Shown here: positions 11,301 through 21,200 of the stretch, piece after piece | Layout of the letters: each line of letters opens with the position of its first letter | Position numbering within the stretch: the first letter of the stretch is position 1 | NCBI GenBank assembly: GCA_943789295.1 | Contig: CALSTO010000001.1 | Location: forward strand, 62,001-126,000 | Direction of reading: 5' to 3' | DNA from: MAG-121220-bin8 sp002700465 | Lineage (GTDB): Bacteria > Bacteroidota > Bacteroidia > Flavobacteriales > Flavobacteriaceae | DNA length: 64,000 nt | Program-made: the position numbers and the translations under genes | The notes under the pieces: model-generated | What the model was told of the DNA's origin: nothing | What the model saw: the letters and a program-made list of their open reading frames with translations, nothing else | The model's database searches: none

Positions 11301-12282
11301 TATCACCTTCAATAATTACAAAATCACCAGCATTTAATGTTTCATAAACCGAAGTCTGGTCATTTAGATAAATTTCAGTATTGTTTTTATCAGCAACAAG
11401 AATAACATTTTCAAAATCATTATTTCCAGCAGTTCTAACAAAAATATACTCGTGACCAACTTTTTCAACAGGAACTATTTGATCAACTCCTTGATCTCTT
11501 CCGTTACTACTTTGGGCGAATGTTCCGTTTGATGAGCCAACTGTAATTGCAATTGGTTTTGTTGGATCTTCATTTGCATTCTCATCAACAGATTGAATTA
11601 ATGCCCCAAAAAGAGCAAATCTATTATTAGTATTGTTTGATTGAGTGGCTTCAACTGCATAAATATAGCTTTCACCTTTCATAAGGTCAACTTTTAATGG
11701 TAATCCACCTACACCACCAATATTTAAAAGGTTAGATGACCCATTAGCATTAGGAAATGTGGCGTTTATAATTGTATTATCCTCAGTAGCCATTATAGAA
11801 ACATAACTTAAAAAATCATTTTGTTGAACAGCTGTAGTTCTGTCTCCCATAGGCATCATGGCGGTTCGAAAATGTGTACCTAAACCTGCAGTCCCTTTTG
11901 AGGTAAAAGCACCACCTTGAAAACCTGCATTATAACGAACAGAAACGTAAATAGGACAAGAGGCTGTAATAATATATCCTCTATTGTTTATAACAGATGC
12001 TGATAAATTTGAATTTACAGTTAATTGAGTATTGTTACCATTTCCAATATCGTAACGATATGGGCTTGTATTATTAAATGTCCCTGAAATTGTCCCCCCA
12101 CCAATAATCTGAATATCATAATCAACATCAGCTTCGCTTGGTGTGGATAAATATATATACTGATCTGCAATAGAACCAGAATTACTGGTTACAGGTGGAA
12201 TATAGTGAACTTTACTTATCTGCGAAAACAGACAATTTACATTGAAAAGGAAAAGTATAATAAGTAAAAATCTTTTTTTCAA
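5329..12282 (-). CDS. Giant T9SS type B cargo protein with C-type-lectin-like domain and CHU_C C-terminus
   Basis: A 2,317-residue secreted protein. The signal peptide covers about residues 1-20 (MKKRFLLIILFLFNVNCLFS). An IgGFc-binding-like N-terminal half follows, then an Asp-rich thrombospondin-3-like segment near residues 590-615 (DSDNDGIIDNIDLDLDNDG). Ig-like repeats and a C-type-lectin-like domain come next (about 1150-1290; WLGLKQ, WENGEPND), then many HYR/PKD-like modules. The last 90 or so residues (YFTPNGDGVNETWKILGI to GHFSLVRGN) are the gliding-motility-associated C-terminal sorting domain (CHU_C family, T9SS type B). Such proteins are exported by the T9SS, whose channel SprA is encoded at 15290. 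The ligand is unknown. It is transcribed away from maeB, and a tandem paralogue follows after 56 nt. The domain calls rest on motifs read by eye. Confidence 0.93.
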   Translation of the reverse strand: MKKRFLLIILFLFNVNCLFSQISKVHYIPPVTSNSGSIADQYIYLSTPSEADVDYDIQIIGGGTISGTFNNTSPYRYDIGNGNNTQLTVNSNLSASVINNRGYIITASCPIYVSVRYNAGFQGGAFTSKGTAGLGTHFRTAMMPMGDRTTAVQQNDFLSYVSIMATEDNTIINATFPNANGSSNLLNIGGVGGLPLKVDLMKGESYIYAVEATQSNNTNNRFALFGALIQSVDENANEDPTKPIAITVGSSNGTFAQSSNGRDQGVDQIVPVEKVGHEYIFVRTAGNNDFENVILVADKNNTEIYLNDQTSVYETLNAGDFVIIEGDKYSATGIGANMYVRTQGDSHPVFAYQGVGIDGSGNAVNANQGMFFVPPLSEDAQDDINNIAQIDKIGDKDYEGSISIVYKVGASLEINTGSDDSGTYVYTSFDTTSLFPNDVIGKTGYQTLSIDDLVGDIQVKSDDELYVAYYNRSDYATSGGFYAGFATPPSTSIDLTLQSLGTCVEVDPTTGEYIFNGNGFEMTNPDFFDTWQWQEFDGTNWTIASNSQIDDLVYKPSKPGSYRLVGSITCLGSDGDFKSGVIPVSICPNDSDNDGIIDNIDLDLDNDGILNSNESNGNVVFDLTDLNSPIITNKDVVLPITLNTTVESKVNGLADTTVNSITGSIDGDFETKIPQNSSESSIMYSLNSLSEDLNLKLISQPESHSIVGGEYFELQVFPTNKNITLLDPDNQLIIDKNYDNETFVELTQINGLKQFSANLIRFKFNPDSSTTPSFEFIGYGLNGIKLTHTTVSNTTDGVFKGNISGLDYFLNTDANHPTNPDTVPDYYDIDSDGDECNDVTEAGFNDGTLIDGVLGNIVPTYDDSQVDPRGLIIDPEHDYNILPKEDPATTNYYFQQIGQAVEIIDEPSSTIGCIGDTVSFNVTAQHPSNVITYQWQFFDLSLGSDGEWVNVDGSNAKLTGFNSAELIITDIDTSLVGDYRVQLDTEEYKCIVNSNLGANIGLIVNTPPAPPVVEPIQTFCLTDNPTVGNLEIAPAPANPEGLVVSVYDNYDPNDSSIGTLLDPTEPLVDGTTYFIQVTDSQGCIGVSRSETKVLLPNPIITPSVSESCPGDEITIAVSGVPQTALDFELSNPTLTKILSDHVNDEGRISTYFVDPTARTFTQAEDLLPSYGTGASMYQINDLNEHDAVWNAIVEKNLNGQVPLWLGLKQIPALNPNQEFDEGWYWLDGRELDSSWNLWENGEPNDYDLDRQDADGIDDGTEDYGHFNLAGAGKFLNDYPEGVASRPLYEFSGTTTVRWYYEDPSNPGTFIDIPVNASTLTLNPESTTTYFIDVTTNGIVCSTSYTHVVNPLPISNPAEDIYLCDEVDFANADSTNTDGISYSFDLESQTTTIVNGQVDRDNNPLLVTYHTTLEDAESGDEPITSPYTNQLDPDGNLYDPQTIYVRILNNATGCYDATETFNLIVNSTPESNLVIMPEVCDDIESGSDVDGSSKFDLTSLENEILGLNQFNKGGFKVTYHLSQDEADDPITYPVGITDPTAHYNTPDDAFDSANPTVQTEEIFVRVTDNNSTTLCFRADTSFVLTVNTLPVILNPVWKVEQCDNPLFDLTDYDEKLSTYFDTETFTYFKENGDEISLEDAENYTSTSTSVNPEIIDVVFTKNAGGCSRTAQIELKVSYSQVPSGFAQTFIANNQSDLFKSETDTDLTGQSQDGKEEFSSNIFNNIITELKTQAPLAFDIPGINFEFYGSQRDATLRNNQIDINQPTYTNQVETPDLASGNLTSNYNVLENRWEQEIWVYIENTNLSIIQSSCVGLEHVTTLYVEKRPVIYDIDDQLLCDNETALDMYSIFETNTFQDLILGNTTDSTVLPYQDPSTFTIEYSYVDANGISVTSSVLPTEINLTNQKIDIKLTNTIGVSQPFESTGSITFNVFQTPTPFSGIIIEECDDEESGSDDDEISVFDIDLDTFKKSLFINPLDTTSPAIQDFNDFEFNFSLFDSNDNLIFGPSNTLDAKITAEDGYYIISNIVNPLSADLGLACETSVRVDFVVNPLPSFDIDDEIVVCLNPLPDNPLEIGTYNWNGGNDPTIYNYSWSRVDLNGAQDTAYSETTETIKVDKGGVYTVIVEDAITFCTRSKSITVTESEMANISLDDITVEDLTNDNTNTITIDTLNLGIGDYEFSLDEAFGPYQDEPVFESVKPGIHTIYIRDKNSYYTYDYGCGIAQIDVSVIGYRKYFTPNGDGVNETWKILGIRSDFNAGSKVYIFDRFGKLLKQLDPLSNGWDGTYLGKPMPATDYWFRTFLEDGREFKGHFSLVRGN
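8232..9640 (-). repeat. Long repeat copy B shared with the adjacent giant gene
   Basis: Partner of the stretch at about 1363-2790. It encodes the same Ig-like modules and lectin-like domain, with near-identical residues such as EIAPAPANPEGLVVSVYDNY here against EIAPAPANPAGLVISVYDNY in copy A. Boundaries are approximate and the exact identity was not computed. Confidence 0.8.
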
Positions 12283-12303
12283 CAGATATTATTAATAAAA
12301 AAA

Positions 12304-12311
12304 CAAATATA
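12304..12311 (-). promoter_or_regulatory. Candidate -7 element (TATATTTG) for the giant gene
   Basis: On the minus strand TATATTTG fits the Bacteroidota -7 pattern TAnnTTTG, 22 nt before the start codon at 12282. No TTG lies at the usual spacing upstream, so only half of the promoter is supported. Confidence 0.35.
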
Positions 12312-12427
12312 GGGGTTATTTCAAACCTATATCGGTGTTTTACATAGAACAATTATTAAGCCATATTTCTTATGTTATTGAATTTGTTTTGTATAAATTT
12401 ATATGTTAAGAATACAACAACTTTAAA

Positions 12428-14707
12428 ATGAAAAACAAAAATAACAGGCGTGCTGCTTTAGTTTATCATGCTAAACCCAATCCTGGTAAAATTGAAGTAA
12501 ATCCAACTACAAAATACAGTAGTCAAAGAGATTTAGCTTTAGCTTACTCACCTGGTGTTGCTTTTCCGTGTCTTGAAATTGAAAAAGAGCCTTCAAATGT
12601 TTATAAGTATACTGCAAAAGGAAATCTTGTTGCTGTAATTACAAATGGAACAGCAGTTTTAGGTCTTGGAGATATAGGACCTGAGGCTTCAAAACCTGTT
12701 ATGGAAGGAAAGGCCCTTTTGTTTAAAATTTTTGCTGGCATTGATGTTTTTGATATTGAAATTGATGCAAGCGATCCTGAAAAGTTTATAGAAACAGTAA
12801 AAAATATTTCACCAACTTTTGGAGGAATAAACCTTGAAGACATTAAAGCACCTGAAGCTTTTGAAATTGAAAAAAGATTATCTGAAGAACTTGATATTCC
12901 TGTAATGCACGACGACCAGCACGGTACCGCTATCATTTCTGCAGCTGCATTATTAAATGCTTTAGAGCTTGCTGAAAAGAAAATTGAAAAAGTTAAAGTA
13001 GTTGTTTGTGGCGCAGGAGCTGCAGCTATTTCTTGTACTAGAATGTATAAGGCTTTAGGACTTAAAAAAGAAAATATTGTAATGACAGATAGCAAAGGCG
13101 TAATCTCTGTCAAAAGAGATAATTTAACAAAAGAAAAAGCAGAGTTTGCAACTAAAAGAAAGTTGAGTAATCTTAAAGATGCTATGGTTGATGCAGATAT
13201 TTTTATAGGTCTTTCCAAGGCCGATATGGTAACACCAGAAATGTTATTGTCAATGGCTAAAAACCCTATTGTATTTGCTATGGCTAATCCTGATCCAGAA
13301 ATTAATTATGCCTTGGCTATGAAAACCAGAGAAGATATAATTATGGCTACGGGCAGATCAGACCACCCTAATCAGGTCAATAATGTTTTAGGGTTTCCTT
13401 TTATTTTTAGGGGAGCACTTGATGTTAAGGCTACCAAAATTAATGATGAAATGAAAATGGCTGCAGTAATGGCCTTATCTGCTCTAGCCAAAGAAACTGT
13501 TCCTGAATTTGTTAATATAGCCTATGACAAAACAAAACTAACTTTTGGTAAAGACTATATTATTCCGAAGCCTTTTGATCCTAGATTAATAACTAAAATT
13601 CCTCCAATGGTAGCTAAAGCTGCTATTGATTCTGGTGTAGCAGAAGAACCAATTGAAAATTGGGATAAATATGAAGAAGAACTTCACAGCAGGTTATACA
13701 GCGATAAAAAAATTGTTAGGCTTCTTTTAAATAGAGCAAAAGCAAATCCAAAAAAAATTGTTTTTGCTGAAGCAGATCACTTGGATGTTTTAAAAGCCGC
13801 CCAAATAGTTAGTGAAGAAGGTATTGGTTTTCCTGTTTTACTTGGAGACGTAGATATTATAAACGAATTAAGAGAAGAAATTGAATTTGACGACGAGGTA
13901 ATTATAATTGATCCTAAATCTGAATCTGAAAAAGATAATAGAGAAAAGTATGGTAAAAGTTTTTGGAATAAAAGAAAAAGAAAAGGAGTAACTCTTTTTG
14001 ATTCAATTGATAAAATGAAACAGAGAAACTATTATGCAGGAATGATGCTTAGTAGTGGAGATGTTGACGCGTTAATTTCAGGATATTCTAGAAGCTATCC
14101 TGTTACATTTAAACCAATTATTGAAACCATAGGTAAATCCAAAGGAATAAGTAAGGTAGCTACAACAAATCTTATGATTACAAATAAAGGACCCTTGTTT
14201 TTTTCTGATACTTCAATAAATATAGATCCTTCTTCAAAAGATTTAGCTGTTATAGCAAAAATGACCTCAGAAACTGTAAAAATGTTTGGAATTAAACCTA
14301 CAATAGCTATGGTATCTTATTCTAATTTTGGATCATCTTCTCATCCAATGGCATCAAAAGTAAATCACGCAGTTAAATACTTACACAGGTATTATCCTGA
14401 TCTTAATGTTGATGGTGAAATTCAAAGTGATTTTGCTTTGAATAAAGAAATGCTAACAAATAAATTTGAATTTTCTAAGCTATCCGGAAAAAATGTAAAT
14501 ACTCTTATATTTCCAAACTTAGATTCTGCAAACACAAACTATAAACTTGTAAAAGAACTTGACAAAGCTTTATCAATTGGCCCAATAATGATGGGAATGT
14601 CAAAAGCAGCACATATAATACAATTGGGAGCAAGTGTTGATGAAATAGTTAACATGTCAGCTTTAGCTGTGGTAGACGCTCAAAAAAAAATAAAACTTAA
14701 GTTATGA
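12428..14707 (+). CDS. maeB: NADP-dependent malic enzyme, hybrid with phosphotransacetylase-like domain
   Basis: Oxidative decarboxylation of malate to pyruvate with NADP in the cytoplasm, supplying NADPH and pyruvate. The 759 residues match the MaeB hybrid class. The malic enzyme N-terminal domain has LAYSPGVAFPCLEIEKEP and MHDDQHGTAI. The nucleotide-binding domain has VVVCGAGAAAISC (about residues 195-207). A phosphotransacetylase-like C-terminal domain runs from about residue 430 (KKIVFAEADHLDVLKAAQ). In characterised MaeB proteins that domain is regulatory and binds acetyl-CoA, and it lacks transacetylase activity. It is divergent from the giant surface gene and its stop overlaps the start of ruvA by 4 nt, so the two are probably co-transcribed. 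Confidence 0.97.
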   Translation: MKNKNNRRAALVYHAKPNPGKIEVNPTTKYSSQRDLALAYSPGVAFPCLEIEKEPSNVYKYTAKGNLVAVITNGTAVLGLGDIGPEASKPVMEGKALLFKIFAGIDVFDIEIDASDPEKFIETVKNISPTFGGINLEDIKAPEAFEIEKRLSEELDIPVMHDDQHGTAIISAAALLNALELAEKKIEKVKVVVCGAGAAAISCTRMYKALGLKKENIVMTDSKGVISVKRDNLTKEKAEFATKRKLSNLKDAMVDADIFIGLSKADMVTPEMLLSMAKNPIVFAMANPDPEINYALAMKTREDIIMATGRSDHPNQVNNVLGFPFIFRGALDVKATKINDEMKMAAVMALSALAKETVPEFVNIAYDKTKLTFGKDYIIPKPFDPRLITKIPPMVAKAAIDSGVAEEPIENWDKYEEELHSRLYSDKKIVRLLLNRAKANPKKIVFAEADHLDVLKAAQIVSEEGIGFPVLLGDVDIINELREEIEFDDEVIIIDPKSESEKDNREKYGKSFWNKRKRKGVTLFDSIDKMKQRNYYAGMMLSSGDVDALISGYSRSYPVTFKPIIETIGKSKGISKVATTNLMITNKGPLFFSDTSINIDPSSKDLAVIAKMTSETVKMFGIKPTIAMVSYSNFGSSSHPMASKVNHAVKYLHRYYPDLNVDGEIQSDFALNKEMLTNKFEFSKLSGKNVNTLIFPNLDSANTNYKLVKELDKALSIGPIMMGMSKAAHIIQLGASVDEIVNMSALAVVDAQKKIKLKL

Positions 14708-15285
14708 TAACTCAAATTAAAGGTAGGCTAGTTGAAAAATCACCGACAGAACTGGTTATTGATTGTAATGGATTGGGATATTTAGTTAACATATCTTTAA
14801 ATACATTTTCTTTACTTTCAGACTCTGAAAATATATCACTCTACACTCATCTTCAAGTAAAAGAGGATTCTCATACTTTATTTGGTTTTTATGAAAAAAC
14901 TGAGAGAAATCTTTTTAGAAAATTAATATCAGTTTCAGGAATTGGAGCAAGTACTGCAAGAACCATGTTATCCTCATTAAATCCTGAAGAAATTCAAAGA
15001 GCAATACTCTCTGAAAATGTGTCAACCATTCAGTCTGTAAAAGGAATTGGTCTTAAAACTGCTCAAAGAGTTATTATTGAACTTCGTGATAAAGTTAGTG
15101 GAATTAATGAAGGCTCAGATCTTAATTTAAATTTAGCTAACTCAAAAAGAGAGGAATCTTTATCTGCATTGGAGGTTTTGGGCTACAGTAGAAAACAAAC
15201 ATCAAAAGTTGTAGATAAGTTAATTAGCGAGATTTCTGAAATTTCTGTTGAAGAGATTATTAAGAATGCATTGAACAAATTGTAA
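14704..15285 (+). CDS. ruvA: Holliday junction branch migration protein RuvA
   Basis: RuvA binds four-way junctions and directs the RuvB motor during recombinational repair. The 193 residues carry the N-terminal OB domain (MITQIKGRLVEKSPTELVID, GYLVNIS) and two helix-hairpin-helix motifs (LISVSGIGASTARTML and IQSVKGIGLKTAQRVIIELR). The C-terminal RuvB-interacting domain is at about 145-193. The ATGA overlap with maeB and the 4-nt gap to sprA indicate one transcript. The order maeB-ruvA-sprA is familiar in Flavobacteriaceae. ruvB and ruvC are not in the window. Confidence 0.97.
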   Translation: MITQIKGRLVEKSPTELVIDCNGLGYLVNISLNTFSLLSDSENISLYTHLQVKEDSHTLFGFYEKTERNLFRKLISVSGIGASTARTMLSSLNPEEIQRAILSENVSTIQSVKGIGLKTAQRVIIELRDKVSGINEGSDLNLNLANSKREESLSALEVLGYSRKQTSKVVDKLISEISEISVEEIIKNALNKL

Positions 15286-15289
15286 TGTA

Positions 15290-18200
15290 TTGATAAAAAA
15301 TATTTTAAATAAAAAAGTTTTTTTTCTCTCATTTGTTTTGATAACATTATTTAATAATAGTGTTTACGGTCAGAGGATAGTTAATTTAGATACTATTGAA
15401 AACACTGTTTATTTAGGAAATTTTAAATTAAAAACACCTTCTTTATTTAAATCTAATTATACTTATGACCCAATTTCTAATAAATACATTTATAATACAA
15501 AAGTTGGAGATTTTATAGTTGGAACTCCTCTTGTTTTAACACCAGAACAGTATAGAAAAAGAGTAAGAGAAGAAAATATTAAAAATTATTTTTCTGAAAA
15601 AATTGATTTACTTAAGGATGAAGATTCCGAGGATAATACAAAACTTAAAAATTTACTTCCTGATTTATATGTTAACTCCAATTTTTTTCAATCCATATTT
15701 GGAGGAGATAAAATCGAATTAATTCCTCAAGGTTCTATTTCAATGGATATTGGTGCTAGATATCAAAAAAGTGATAATCCTTCAATACCATCTAGAAATC
15801 AAAGTAATATTGGATTAGATTTTAATCAAAACATTAATTTAAGTATGAATGGAAAGATTGGAGAAAGACTTAGTATTAGTTCAAATTACGATACCCAGTC
15901 GACATTCGATTTTCAAAATTTATTGAAATTAGATTATACACCAACTGAAGATGATATAATTCAAAAAATTGAGTTAGGAAATGTAAGCATGCCTTTGAGT
16001 GGCTCATTAATTTCAGGAGCTCAAAGTTTATTTGGCTTTAAGACTCAATTAAAGTTTGGAAATACTAATGTTACCGCTGTTTTATCTGAACAAAGATCTG
16101 ATTCTCAAACTGTTGTTTCTAAAGGTAGCGGAAGTTTTGAAGAGTTTTCGATTTTACCTCTAGACTACGATGAGAATAGACACTTTTTTCTTGGGCAATA
16201 TTTTAGAGATAAATATGAAAAAACTGTAAAAACATATCCATATTTAAACACTCAAATAAAGATTTCTAGAATTGAGGTGTGGGTTACAAATAGGTCAAGT
16301 CAAACTCAAAATGTAAGAAATGTTATTGGTTTTCAAGACCTAGGAGAGTCAAATCCTGATAAAACACAATTAGATGAATATTATTCTAATTTTTTCTTGA
16401 AACCTGGAGTTAATACTTATCCTGATAATTCGGTTAATAAGTTGGATCCTGATGAAATAGGGAATGGACTTTTAAATTCGTCTATTAGAGAGATTTCTAA
16501 ATCAAAAGAAGGGTTTGGATCTATTTCTAATTTAGTAAATGAAGGTGTTGACTATTCTGTTTTAGAAAATGCTCGCAAACTAGAAAGTAATGAATACAGT
16601 CTTCAAGATAAGCTTGGTTATATTTCCTTAATTCAACCTTTAAATAATGATGAAATTTTAGCTGTTGCTTTTCAATACAGCGTTGGAGGACAAGTTTATC
16701 AAGTTGGAGAGTTTGCTAATGATGGAATTGATGCAACATCACTTTCTGGACAATCTGGCCAACAACAAATCTCCAATAATAGCTTAATTCTAAAATTATT
16801 AAAAAGCAGCATAACTAATGTTAATCAACCTGTATGGGATTTGATGATGAAAAACATTTACTCACTTGGTTCACAAATTAATAAAGAGGATTTTAAACTA
16901 AATATTTATTATAGCAATCCTTCTCCCTTGAATTATATTCAGCCTGTAGACCAATCTTCTTGGCCTGAAAACATTAATGGTAAAACATTACTTTCCTTGT
17001 TCAATTTGGATAATTTAAACATGAATAATGATATTCAAAAAGGTGGTGACGGATTTTTTGATTTTGTTTCAAATATTACAATTGATTCAAGAAAAGGGTT
17101 AGTTATATTTCCTTCTATAGAACCTTTTGGAGAATATTTATTTGAAAAATTAAAATCTCCTAATAGTGGAGGGGAAGATTATAATAATCCATCATCGTAC
17201 AATTTAAATCAACGAAAATTTGTTTATAATGAAATTTACGACTCATCTAAAATTGAAGCTGAAAAAGAGTCAGAAAAAAATAAATTTGAGATAAAAGGTT
17301 CTTATAAAACAACAGGTGATGTAGGTGGAATAGCTATTGGACAGTTTAATATTCCAAGAGGATCCGTAAAAGTTACTGCAGGGGGAAGAGTTCTTCAAGA
17401 AGGTCTTGATTATACAGTGAATTATCAAGCAGGCAGAGTGCAAATACTAGACGAATCTCTTAAAAACTCTAATATTCCAATTGAAATTTCAACTGAGAGT
17501 AATTCTTTTTATTCTCAACAGAAAAAAAGATTTTCTGGTATTAATATTGAACACAAGTTCAATGATAATTTTATTGTTGGGGGAACATTAATGAATTTGA
17601 GTGAAAGATCAATTAGCCAAAAGGCTAATTATGGTGTTGAACCAGTAAATAACACAATGATTGGTTTTAACGGAACATATTCTTCTAAAGTTCCTTTTTT
17701 AACTAGACTGGTTAATAAATTTCCTAATATTAATACAGATGCGGAGTCTAGTATTTCTTTTAAAACAGAATTTGCTTACTTGCATTCTGGAACTCCAAAA
17801 AACTCAGGATTTGATAATGTTGCAACTGTTTATGTTGATGATTTTGAGGGCTCGGAAACAAATATTGATTTAAAAGACACTTCTTCTTGGAGTTTATCTA
17901 GTACACCTTTAGGTGTAGAGGGATCGCAGTTTGGAATTGATGATTTAAGGACAGGATTTAATCGTGCAAAATTAGCCTGGTACAATATTGATCCCATTTT
18001 TTACACGAGACAAAGACCAGGTGAAATCGATGATAATGAGCTTTCTAAAAATGAAACAAGAAGGATTTTTATTGAAGAAATTTTTCCTCAGCAAGATATT
18101 GTAGAGGGTCAATCTAGAATTCAAAACACTTTTGATCTTACTTTTTTTCCAAAAGAAAAAGGACCTTACAATAATAATTTAAACCAAGATTTTTTACAAA

Positions 18201-21200
18201 ATTCAAAAAGTAACTGGGCTGGAATCACTAGAGATTTATCTTCTACTAATTTTGAAAAAGCTAATGTAGAATTTATTCAATTTTGGCTATTGGATACTTT
18301 TAGTGAAAACGACTCAAACTCAAATAGCTTGGGAAATCTTGTTTTAAATCTTGGAAATATTTCTGAAGATATCTTAAAAGATGGAAAAAAATTATATGAA
18401 AATGGACTTCCAACTGTAAATTCTCAGGATATAGTGAATGAATCAAATTGGGGGAAAACACCTGCTACCCAATCTCTTATTTATTCTTTTGACTCAGATG
18501 AAAACAACAGAGCATTACAAGATTTAGGTTACGATGGTCTTAACGATATTCAAGAAATCGATAAATATAATAATGGATCTTCTAATGATCCAGCAGGAGA
18601 TAATTATCAATATTATATTGATGCGAATGGTGGAATATTAAATAGGTATAAAAATTACAATGGAACTCAAGGAAATTCTCCTGTGAATGTTGGTAATACC
18701 GGTAGAGGTTCAACTACAGTTCCTGATAATGAGGATGTTAATCAAGATAATACTATGAATACAATTGACAGTTATTTTGAGTATAATGTTCCCATTACTA
18801 AAAACATGAGGGCTGGAAACCATCCATTTATCAGTGATGTTAGAAATGATGTAAAAGTTGATCTTCCTAATGGAAATTCTATCACCACTAGGTGGATCCA
18901 ATTTAAAATACCAGTATCAAGTCAATTTTATAAAAGCAGTAGATACAGTTCATTTTTTAAAGCGGTTAACGGAATAGATAATTTAAGATCTATAAGATTT
19001 ATGCGAATGTATTTAGAAGGTTTTGAAAGTCCTGTTACCTTAAGATTTGGAACCCTAGATTTGGTTAGAAGCGAATGGAAAAGATATACTAAAAACTTAA
19101 ATCAAAATAACATAAGTTATCCAAATACTTCAATCGAAATCGGGTCTGTAAATATTTTAGAAAATGAAAACAGAACTCCAGTGAATTATGTTCTTCCCCC
19201 AGGTGTTGAAAGAGAGGAAATAAATTCAAACAGTACAATTGTAAGACAAAATGAACAATCACTTTCAATTAAAGTAAATGATCTTCAGCCAAAAGACTCT
19301 AAAGGAGTTTATAAGATTATAGATTTTGACATGAGACAGTACAAATCTTTAAAAATGTTTATTCATGCAGAGTCTATTGAGGGAAGTAATAAACTTCCTG
19401 GCGAAGGAGCAGAGGAGGAATTAGATAAAAGGTTAGTAGGGTTTTTAAGAATAGGATCTGATTTAACAGATAATTATTATCAAATTGAAGTTCCCTTAAA
19501 ACCCACTTCTTATAATTCTGGAAGTTCAAATAGATTTAGTGCTGATCAAGTGTGGAATCCAGATTATAATTCAATTGATTTTTCTTTGGAAAAACTAACT
19601 CAAATTAAAGCAAAGGCCATAAGTCAGAATAATATTTCTGAGGTTCTATATTTTAATGATGATTTAGAATTAATTGATGAATTTTCAAAAATTTCAGAAC
19701 TTCCAGGTGACAAAAAATATAAGTATGCAATTAAAGGAAATCCAACTATAGGATCAATCAAAACTATCATGATTGGGTTAAAAAATCCTTCACAAATTAA
19801 TGGAGATTTATTAAGTGGAGAGGTTTGGTATAATGAGCTTAGACTTTCGGAAATAGACGGTAAAGGCGGATGGTCAGCACTAGCTTCACTTGATGCTAAC
19901 CTAGCAGATTTTGCACAGATTTCTTTATCTGGTAAAATGTCAACAATCGGATTTGGCTCAATTGATAAATCACCCAATGAGAGAAGTAGAGAGGAAATAA
20001 AACAATATGGGTTAATTAGTAGTTTAAATTTAGGACAACTGTTGCCTAAAAAATGGGAAATTCAAATACCAGTTTCGTACAGTATTTCTGAAGAATTTTC
20101 AACTCCAGAGTACGATCCTTTTTATCAAGATATTAAGCTTGAGGATCGTATAAATTCAGCTACTAGAAATTCTCAAAAAGATTCAATAAAAAATCAAGCA
20201 ATTAGTTATCGAAAAGTAAGTAGTATCAATTTATTGGGTGTTAAAAAAAATAGATCTTCTGAACAAAAAGAAAGAGTTTATGATATTGAAAATTTTGATT
20301 TTTCCTATAGCTATAACCAAGAGCTTCAGCACGATTATGAAATTGAAAATTTTACAAAAAAAACAGCAAGGGTTAGTTCTGGCTATAATTATTCTTTCAA
20401 TCCTTTTATAATTTCTCCATTTAAAAAAATCAAGTTTTTAGAAAATAATAAATACTTAGAGTGGTTAAAGGAATTTAATTTTAATCCTTTATTATCAAGT
20501 CTTAGTTTTGATGCTAACATAAACAGAACATTTAATAGTCAAAGATTTAGAGACATATATATTGAGGGAGCGGATTCTTCAAATCAAATAGCACTTCCTG
20601 AAATTCAACAAAGAAATTTTTTATTTGATTGGAATCTTAGTATGAGTCAAAATTTAAGTAATTCTTTAAGAATTGATTTTTCAGCTTCAAACAACAGTAT
20701 TGTCAAGAATTATTTTGAAACTGACATTATTGGAGACCAAGTAGTTAATAAGGAGCTTGATATTTGGGATGGATTTTGGAATACTGGCGAAGCTAACTCT
20801 CATAATCAATCTTTTGGCGTGACTTATGAGTTGCCGTTTAAGTTATTTCCGTTAATTAATTTTATATCAAGTTCATACAATTATTCTGGTGATTTTAACT
20901 GGGAAAGAGGATCTGATGCAATGTCACTTGTTGAAGATGATCTTGGAAACGTACTTGGAAATGTAAACACTGTTCAAAATTCAAATAGTCAGTCTTTGAA
21001 TGTGACATTTAATATGTCTAAGTTTTATAGAAATCTAAAATTACAAAAGAAGAAAAAACCCAAAAATTCAAAAGAAAAATTAACAAATTCAGTTATTGGG
21101 TTTTTTACAGGTTTATCACGTCTTAAATTTAATTATACTGAAAATAATGGAAAAGTTTTACCAGGCTATATTGAAACTTTAGGATTTTTAGGAACGTCTA

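Noticed and set aside
12601..13218. 205-codon open frame antisense to maeB
   Set aside because: It is fully inside a confidently identified gene; its composition (Ser, Ala, Ile rich) is the usual antisense shadow of this kind of sequence, and no domain is recognisable.
19624..19977. 117-codon frame antisense to sprA
   Set aside because: Embedded in sprA; Ser/Pro/Ile-rich shadow with no recognisable features.
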